From the NCBI RefSeq assembly GCF_014639275.1, contig NZ_BMFW01000006.1:1-64000 (forward strand): a stretch of DNA of 64,000 nt, read 5' to 3'. Position 1 is the first letter of the stretch; each line of letters opens with the position of its first letter. A program made the translations under genes and the position numbers. This stretch comes from Arthrobacter liuii (GTDB taxonomy: Bacteria; Actinomycetota; Actinomycetes; Actinomycetales; Micrococcaceae). A model generated the notes under the pieces. That model ran no database searches and had not been told where the DNA came from. It was given only the letters and a program-made list of their open reading frames with translations. Below are positions 59,455 to 64,000 of the stretch, piece after piece.

Positions 59455-60117
59455 TTAGGTGGGATCCTCGCCGCGGCTAAGCCGGTCCCAGCTGTCGATC
59501 TCGTCCACGGGGCCGGCCGCCGCAACGGTCCCCGCGGCGCCGGCCGCGTCATATTTCGTACGCGTCTTCCAGTACCGGGACGCGGGGAGGATCAACAGGG
59601 CTGCCAGGGCCAGCAGGCAGCCGGCGACGACGGCGAGGACCGGAAAGAGGGTGACCTCAACGTGCGCCTGGCTGCCGGAGACACCCGTGGCACCTGCAAT
59701 GGTGCCCTGCGCCGCCGCGAGCGGGTCAGCCAGGACGGTCGCCGCCGCGGTCGCCACGCCGGCAGCGGCAAGGACGATGATGGCGGTGATCACCCACCGC
59801 GCGATCCTGCCTGCAATGGCCGCAGCGAGACCGCCGGCGAGGGCCACCAGGGCCAAGGCGGTAACGGTGGTGGCAGCCTTGCTGCCCTGTACCTGGATGG
59901 CGCTTTGGGTAGCCGCGGCCTGACCCACCTGATTGGGGTCCAGGGTGGCGCTGATCCACGTCTGGGTGGTGGTGCCGAACGCGGCAAGCGCCAAAAGGAT
60001 AATCAGCAGCACCAGCGTGGATTTGCGCGCCCACACCGGCGTAGTGCAGGCTTTCCTGCCCTTGCGCGCTTTCCCTGTGGTCCCCGTCGAGCCGGCAGCA
60101 ATTCCGGAATCCGACAT
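59455..60117 (-). CDS. Trp biosynthesis-associated membrane protein
   Basis: A 220-residue protein with four membrane helices (STLVLLIILLALAAFG, VTALALVALAGGLAAAIAG, WVITAIIVLAAAGVATAA, LFPVLAVVAGCLLALAALLIL), matching the TIGR02234-type family found beside trpE in Actinobacteria. Its ATG overlaps the trpE stop in a TGATG junction. The function is unknown. Confidence 0.88.
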   Translation of the reverse strand: MSDSGIAAGSTGTTGKARKGRKACTTPVWARKSTLVLLIILLALAAFGTTTQTWISATLDPNQVGQAAATQSAIQVQGSKAATTVTALALVALAGGLAAAIAGRIARWVITAIIVLAAAGVATAAATVLADPLAAAQGTIAGATGVSGSQAHVEVTLFPVLAVVAGCLLALAALLILPASRYWKTRTKYDAAGAAGTVAAAGPVDEIDSWDRLSRGEDPT

Positions 60118-61679
60118 CAGGAATCCGTCCCGCCGGGGAGCGACTCCGCGGAAATGTTGTGCAGGGACCCTGCCGTGTGGACGGCGCGCAGGGGTGCGGC
60201 GGCCTTGTTGACGGTTTCCAGGGCCTCGGTGGGGTTCACCGAGTCCGCAACGATGCCGCCGCCCGCCTGGACGTATGCGCGTCCCTCCCGGATCAGGGCG
60301 GACCTGATGGCGATGGCCATGTCCATGTCACCTGCGAAGTCGAGGTAGCCCACCACCCCGCCGTAGATGCCGCGGCGGTGCGGTTCGAGCTCATCGAGGA
60401 GGCGCAGGGCCCTGGGCTTGGGGGCGCCGGAGAGGGTGCCGGCCGGGAACGTGGCCTTCAGGACGTCGTAGGCCTTGGCGTGCGGCGCCAGCCTGCCCAC
60501 CACGGTGGACACCAGGTGCATGATGTGGCTGAAGCGCTCCACCTCCATGAACTGGGTGACGTCGACGGTGCCGGCCACGCAGACCTTGGAGAGGTCGTTG
60601 CGGGAGAGATCCACGAGCATGAGGTGCTCGGCGCGTTCCTTCTGGTCCGCCAGGAGCTCCTCGGCGAGGGCTTTGTCCGCTTCCACGGTTTTCCCCCGGG
60701 GCCGGGAGCCGGCGATGGGGTGGGTAATGACTTCCTGGCCGGTGACCGTCACCAGCGCCTCCGGCGAGGACCCCACGATGGAGTATTCCCGGCCCTCGGC
60801 GTCGGCCAGGCTGAAGATGTACATGTAGGGGCTGGGGTTGGTGTTGCGCAGGACGCGGTACACATCCAGCGCGGACGCCTTGCACTCCATCTCGAACCGG
60901 CGCGAAATCACCACCTGGAAGACCTCGCCGTCGACAATGGCTTCCTTGCCGCGGTCCAGCGCGGCAAGGTACTCCGCTTCATCCCAACGCTCCTGGACGC
61001 TGGAAGCGAAGTCCAGGGCCGCCGGCGCCAGGACGGACACCGGCTGCACCACGGGGGCGCTGATCTTCGCCAGGAGTTCCTTGACCCGGGCCACGGCGTC
61101 ATGCCATGCCTCATCCACGCGCTCGGAACTGTTGTCGAAGTTGATGGCGTTGGCGATGAGCAGGACAGTGCCGTCAACGTTGTCGTGCACAGCCATGTCG
61201 GTGACCAGGTTCAAGGCCATTTCCGGCAACTGCAGGTCGTCCTCCGGCGGGCTGACAAGCCGTTCCCAGTGCCGGACAGTTTCCCAGCCGAGGAAGCCCA
61301 CCAGGCCGGAGGTGAAGGGGGGCAACCCGTCGAACCGGTCGGTGCGCAGGGCCTCGATGGTGTCGCGGATGGCATCCACCGGGCTGCCGCTGACCGGCAC
61401 GCCTGCGGGCGGTTCGCCCAGCCAGTGCGCCTGGCCGTCCTTGGTGGTGAGGGTGGCGCGGGACCTGGCGCCGATGAATGAGTAGCGGGACCAGGCTCCG
61501 CCCACCGCGGCGGATTCCATCAGGAAGGTACCCGGCTGGCCCTGGGCCAGCTTCCGGTACAGGCCGATGGGGGTTTCGGCGTCGGCGAGGACCTTCAGCC
61601 TGACGGGAATGACGCGGCTGTGGCCGGCGAGTTCCCGGAATTCCTCGAGGCTTGGGCTGATGGTTCCGAGGTCCTGCAT
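60117..61679 (-). CDS. trpE: Anthranilate synthase component I
   Basis: A 520-residue enzyme that makes anthranilate from chorismate with ammonia from TrpG, which is not in this window. ATG 61679 (MQDLGTISPS) matches the family start. The tryptophan feedback motif LMESA with Ser ten residues later is visible near residue 45. The catalytic half contains SSPEALVTVTGQEVITHPIAGSRPRG, ERAEHLMLVDLSRNDL, and YDVLKATFPAGTLSGAPKPRA followed by RGIYGGVVGYLDF. No leader peptide with Trp codons was seen in the 113-bp gap upstream. Confidence 0.96.
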   Translation of the reverse strand: MQDLGTISPSLEEFRELAGHSRVIPVRLKVLADAETPIGLYRKLAQGQPGTFLMESAAVGGAWSRYSFIGARSRATLTTKDGQAHWLGEPPAGVPVSGSPVDAIRDTIEALRTDRFDGLPPFTSGLVGFLGWETVRHWERLVSPPEDDLQLPEMALNLVTDMAVHDNVDGTVLLIANAINFDNSSERVDEAWHDAVARVKELLAKISAPVVQPVSVLAPAALDFASSVQERWDEAEYLAALDRGKEAIVDGEVFQVVISRRFEMECKASALDVYRVLRNTNPSPYMYIFSLADAEGREYSIVGSSPEALVTVTGQEVITHPIAGSRPRGKTVEADKALAEELLADQKERAEHLMLVDLSRNDLSKVCVAGTVDVTQFMEVERFSHIMHLVSTVVGRLAPHAKAYDVLKATFPAGTLSGAPKPRALRLLDELEPHRRGIYGGVVGYLDFAGDMDMAIAIRSALIREGRAYVQAGGGIVADSVNPTEALETVNKAAAPLRAVHTAGSLHNISAESLPGGTDS

Positions 61680-61792
61680 GGCTATGCTTGTCCGCCTGTT
61701 CTTCGAAAGGGCCGGCCGTGCCGGGCACCTTGGGTGTGCTTGCTGGGGTGGGCGCGGCCGGGTGGGTGGGCCGGCCGGGCAACGTAGGCCGC

Positions 61793-62248
61793 CTAGCCCT
61801 CCACCACGTCGAGTGCCCTGCCGTCGAAGCAGGTGCGGGTACCCGTGTGGCAGGCGGCACCCACCTGGTCGACGCGCACCAGGAGCGCGTCGCCGTCGCA
61901 GTCCATGGCCACGGATTTGACCCACTGGACGTGCCCGGAGGTGTCACCCTTGCGCCAGTACTCCTGGCGGGAGCGGGAGTAGAACGTCACCCGGCCGGTG
62001 GTCATGGTGCGGTACAGGGCTTCGTCATCCATCCAGCCGAGCATGAGGACTTCGTTGGAGTCGTACTGCTGCACCACTGCAGCTACCAGGCCTGCGCCGT
62101 CGCGCTTGAGCGCCGCAGCCACAGCTTCGGGAAGCGGGCTTGCCGGCGGCGCTGCCGGACCGGATACCGCGGGCGACGGCGGCATGGATTCCACGGACTG
62201 GAATACCGCGGATCCTGCGGCTTGGACGGGGGCTGGCAGCTCAGACAT
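61793..62248 (-). CDS. hisI: Phosphoribosyl-AMP cyclohydrolase
   Basis: A 151-residue enzyme of histidine synthesis that opens the purine ring of phosphoribosyl-AMP. ATG 62248 is chosen. After a poorly conserved N-terminal 40 residues come [38 protein letters not shown] and the metal-binding [13 protein letters not shown] with [11 protein letters not shown]. It stands between trpE and the divergent TIGR03085-type gene. Confidence 0.95.
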   Translation of the reverse strand: MSELPAPVQAAGSAVFQSVESMPPSPAVSGPAAPPASPLPEAVAAALKRDGAGLVAAVVQQYDSNEVLMLGWMDDEALYRTMTTGRVTFYSRSRQEYWRKGDTSGHVQWVKSVAMDCDGDALLVRVDQVGAACHTGTRTCFDGRALDVVEG

Positions 62249-62360
62249 CGGGTCAAGTCTAGTGCCTTCACGGACCCGTTCTCCTGTTGTGAACAACGGC
62301 GCGCCACCTACCGCTGCGCTGCTGCCCAACTCCACACCAGTCGTGCTAGTTTCACAAGTG

Positions 62361-63005
62361 ATGCATTTCGTCGAACCCTCCCGAGAAGTCCTGGCCGAAA
62401 CCCTGCTTGCGGCCGGCCCTGATGCGCCCACACTCTGCAAGGGCTGGCGTACCAGGGACCTTGCAGCGCACCTGTACCTGCGAGAGCGGAAGGCGGCCGT
62501 CGGGCTCGGTTTGATCATCAAGCGCCTGGCCAGGGCATCGGACCAGGCCACCGCCAAGCTCGCGGCCAAGCTGACCAGCAATGAGGACTACGCCCGGCTG
62601 GTGAACACCTTCCGCGCCGGGCCGCCTGCCCTCTCGCCGATGAGCATCCGCGCGCTGGACGAGAGCGCCAACCTGATTGAGTACTTCGTGCACACGGAGG
62701 ACGTCCGGCGCGCCGTGGACCGGTGGGCGCCCAGGGCACTGGATGAGGCCTATTCGGATGCATTGTGGGACGAACTGGTCAAACGCGCTGCCATCCTCTA
62801 CCGCGGCGTGGACCTGGGCATTGTCCTCGTGCGGCCCTCCGGACCCCGCCATGTCGCCAAGCGGGCACCTGTTTCGGTGGCGATTGTCGGCGAGCCGGGC
62901 GAACTCCTCATGCACGCCCACGGCCGCACCCGCCATGCCCTGGTCACCTTCGAAGGCCAGCCCGACGCCGTCGCCCTCCTCCAGTCGGCCGAAGTAGGGC
63001 TTTAG
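62361..63005 (+). CDS. TIGR03085-type protein (maleylpyruvate isomerase-like fold)
   Basis: A 214-residue protein of the DinB-like, mycothiol-dependent isomerase superfamily. [20 protein letters not shown] carries the usual metal-site His region, and [16 protein letters not shown] gives the second. The C-terminal half is alpha/beta ([18 protein letters not shown]). It matches the family called TIGR03085, usually near hisI in Actinobacteria. The substrate is unknown. ATG 62361 follows a GTG, which could also be used. Confidence 0.88.
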   Translation: MHFVEPSREVLAETLLAAGPDAPTLCKGWRTRDLAAHLYLRERKAAVGLGLIIKRLARASDQATAKLAAKLTSNEDYARLVNTFRAGPPALSPMSIRALDESANLIEYFVHTEDVRRAVDRWAPRALDEAYSDALWDELVKRAAILYRGVDLGIVLVRPSGPRHVAKRAPVSVAIVGEPGELLMHAHGRTRHALVTFEGQPDAVALLQSAEVGL

Positions 63006-63011
63006 TCCCCA

Positions 63012-63190
63012 CCCGCACCCTAGCCTCGCAAGCTCGGCCCGGGAACCCTGCGGGCGTGGGCCCACCCACCCGCACCCTAGCCTCGCAAGCTCGGCCCGGG
63101 AACCCTGCGGGCGTGGGCCCACCCACCCGCACCCTAGCCTCGCAAGCTCGGCCCGGGAACCCTGCGGGCGTGGGCCCACCCACCCGCACC
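63012..63190. repeat. 57-bp tandem repeat, three copies plus a partial fourth
   Basis: The unit starting CGCACCCTAGCCTCGC recurs at 63014, 63071, 63128 and, partly, 63185, a spacing of exactly 57 bp. Each unit contains the 10-bp palindrome GTGGGCCCAC and CCCGGG. The fourth copy has an internal deletion and then GGCGTGGGCCCA. Since 57 is 19 codons, both strands stay open, but I take it as a non-coding spacer between convergent genes. Confidence 0.9.
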
Positions 63191-63207
63191 CTGACGGCGT
63201 GGGCCCA

Positions 63208-63984
63208 TCACCTGACCTCGTAGCCGGCTTCCCGGATGGCGTCCTTGACCTGGTGCATCATGTTGTCGGGCCCCCAGTGGAAAATCGAAGCGGCCAGCAC
63301 GGCATCCGCACCCGCAGCGACGGCCGGCGGGAAGTGCGCGGGCGCCCCGGCCCCGCCGGAAGCGATAATGGGGACCCTGACGGCGGCCCGCACCAGTTTG
63401 ATGAGTTCGAGGTCGAAGCCGTCCTTGGTGCCGTCCGCGTCGATGGAGTTGAGCAGGATTTCCCCCACCCCGCGGTCCGCTGCTTCCCTGGCCCACTCGA
63501 TGGCGTCGATTCCGGTGCCGGTGCGCCCTCCGTGGGTGGTCACTTCGAATCCCGACGGCGTGGGCCGCGAGCCGGGGCGGGTCCGGCGGGCGTCAACGGA
63601 CAGGACGAGCACCTGGGAACCGAAGTGCCGGGTGATTTCGTCGATGACGTCCGGCCGGGCCACGGCCGCCGTGTTGATGGAGGCCTTGTCCGCGCCGTAG
63701 CGCAGGAGCTTGTCCACTTCAGCCACGCCCCGGACGCCACCGCCGACCGTGAGCGGGATGAACACTTCCTCGGCGGTGCGGCGGACCACGTCGAACGTTG
63801 TCTCGCGGTTGCCCGACGACGCGGTGACGTCAAGGAAGGTCAGCTCGTCGGCCCCGGCATTGTCGTAGCGGTGGGCGAGTTCCACGGGGTCGCCGGCATC
63901 GCGGAGGCCCTCGAAGTTGACGCCCTTGACGACGCGTCCGGCATCAACGTCAAGGCAGGGAATGACCCGTACTGCTACTGCCAT
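63208..63984 (-). CDS. hisF: Imidazole glycerol phosphate synthase, cyclase subunit
   Basis: A 258-residue half-barrel enzyme. [18 protein letters not shown] carries the catalytic Asp near residue 11, LTVGGGVR binds phosphate, [12 protein letters not shown] holds the second catalytic Asp near residue 130, and [13 protein letters not shown] follows. The ATG at 63984 is preceded by AGGAG. It works with HisH, which is not in the window. Confidence 0.97.
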   Translation of the reverse strand: MAVAVRVIPCLDVDAGRVVKGVNFEGLRDAGDPVELAHRYDNAGADELTFLDVTASSGNRETTFDVVRRTAEEVFIPLTVGGGVRGVAEVDKLLRYGADKASINTAAVARPDVIDEITRHFGSQVLVLSVDARRTRPGSRPTPSGFEVTTHGGRTGTGIDAIEWAREAADRGVGEILLNSIDADGTKDGFDLELIKLVRAAVRVPIIASGGAGAPAHFPPAVAAGADAVLAASIFHWGPDNMMHQVKDAIREAGYEVR

Positions 63985-64000
63985 GGGAACTCCTGGTATT

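Noticed and set aside
61680..61792. trp attenuator upstream of trpE
   Set aside because: GC-rich with possible stems, but no leader peptide containing Trp codons and no clear terminator/antiterminator pair.
63012..63190. Tandem repeat as a CRISPR array
   Set aside because: Units are contiguous 57-mers with no variable spacers, and no cas genes are present.

Overview
The window is high-GC actinobacterial DNA, most likely from the Micrococcaceae (Arthrobacter/Pseudarthrobacter type). The right-hand 18 kb has the core gene order expected there: pdtaR, pyk, gltD-gltB, lgt, trpA-trpB-trpC, two small membrane-protein genes, trpE, hisI, a TIGR03085-type gene and hisF. No rRNA and no CRISPR array were found.

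The left 46 kb is an accessory element that I read as an integrative and conjugative element (ICE). It ends at a tRNA-Leu(CAA) gene (45892-45973, minus strand). A tyrosine integrase (44671-45804) and an excisionase-like HTH gene (44294-44566) lie next to the tRNA 3' end. No second copy of the tRNA 3' end was seen to the left, so the far attachment site is probably outside the window. The far left holds IS debris: the end of an IS256-type transposase and an IS110-type element.

Layout of the element. 1.8-5.7 kb: an orphan iron-type substrate-binding lipoprotein under a DtxR/IdeR-like box, a small lipoprotein, an SGNH hydrolase and an SRPBCC protein. 5.8-8.2 kb: a compact operon of a DUF2236 oxygenase-like protein, an ImmA/IrrE-type metallopeptidase and a multi-pass MAB_1171c-like membrane protein. 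8.2-12.3 kb: a zinc-finger/coiled-coil protein coupled to a MobF (TrwC/TraA) relaxase-helicase. 13.4-23.3 kb, minus strand: the mating apparatus, with small membrane proteins, a pilin-like protein, a VirB6-like protein, an SCO6880-like protein, a VirB4-type ATPase, a VirD4-type coupling ATPase, a DUF4913-like protein, ArdC and SSB. 23.6-32.8 kb: cargo, including lipoproteins, HTH proteins, a HEPN-like protein, a DinB-like enzyme and several broken genes. 32.9-35.6 kb: a second transfer operon with a sigma-factor-like protein, a VirB8/TcpC-like protein and a lytic transglycosylase plus NlpC/P60 hydrolase. 35.8-37.1 kb: three DNA-binding regulators. 37.7-44.6 kb: further cargo, including a HicAB-like pair, a secreted HNH nuclease and small HTH proteins.

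The most interesting signal is a 14-bp palindrome, GTAGACCCGTCTAC, found exactly twice in intergenic or promoter DNA. One copy is upstream of the DUF2236-ImmA/IrrE-MAB_1171c operon (5661-5674). The other is upstream of an EspR-like XRE regulator 31 kb away (36821-36834). This suggests a split regulatory module in which one regulator, probably controlled by the metallopeptidase and membrane protein, governs both loci. Other leads are a LexA-type SOS box in front of a small unknown gene, an element-borne sigma-like factor heading the cell-wall-hydrolase operon, and two abutting perfect 12-bp palindromes at 37.15 kb.

In the core region the genes are tightly coupled, often by 1-4 bp start/stop overlaps. 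They run on the minus strand from hisI through trpEC(B)A and lgt to gltBD and pyk. A minisatellite of 57-bp units separates the convergent TIGR03085-type gene and hisF.
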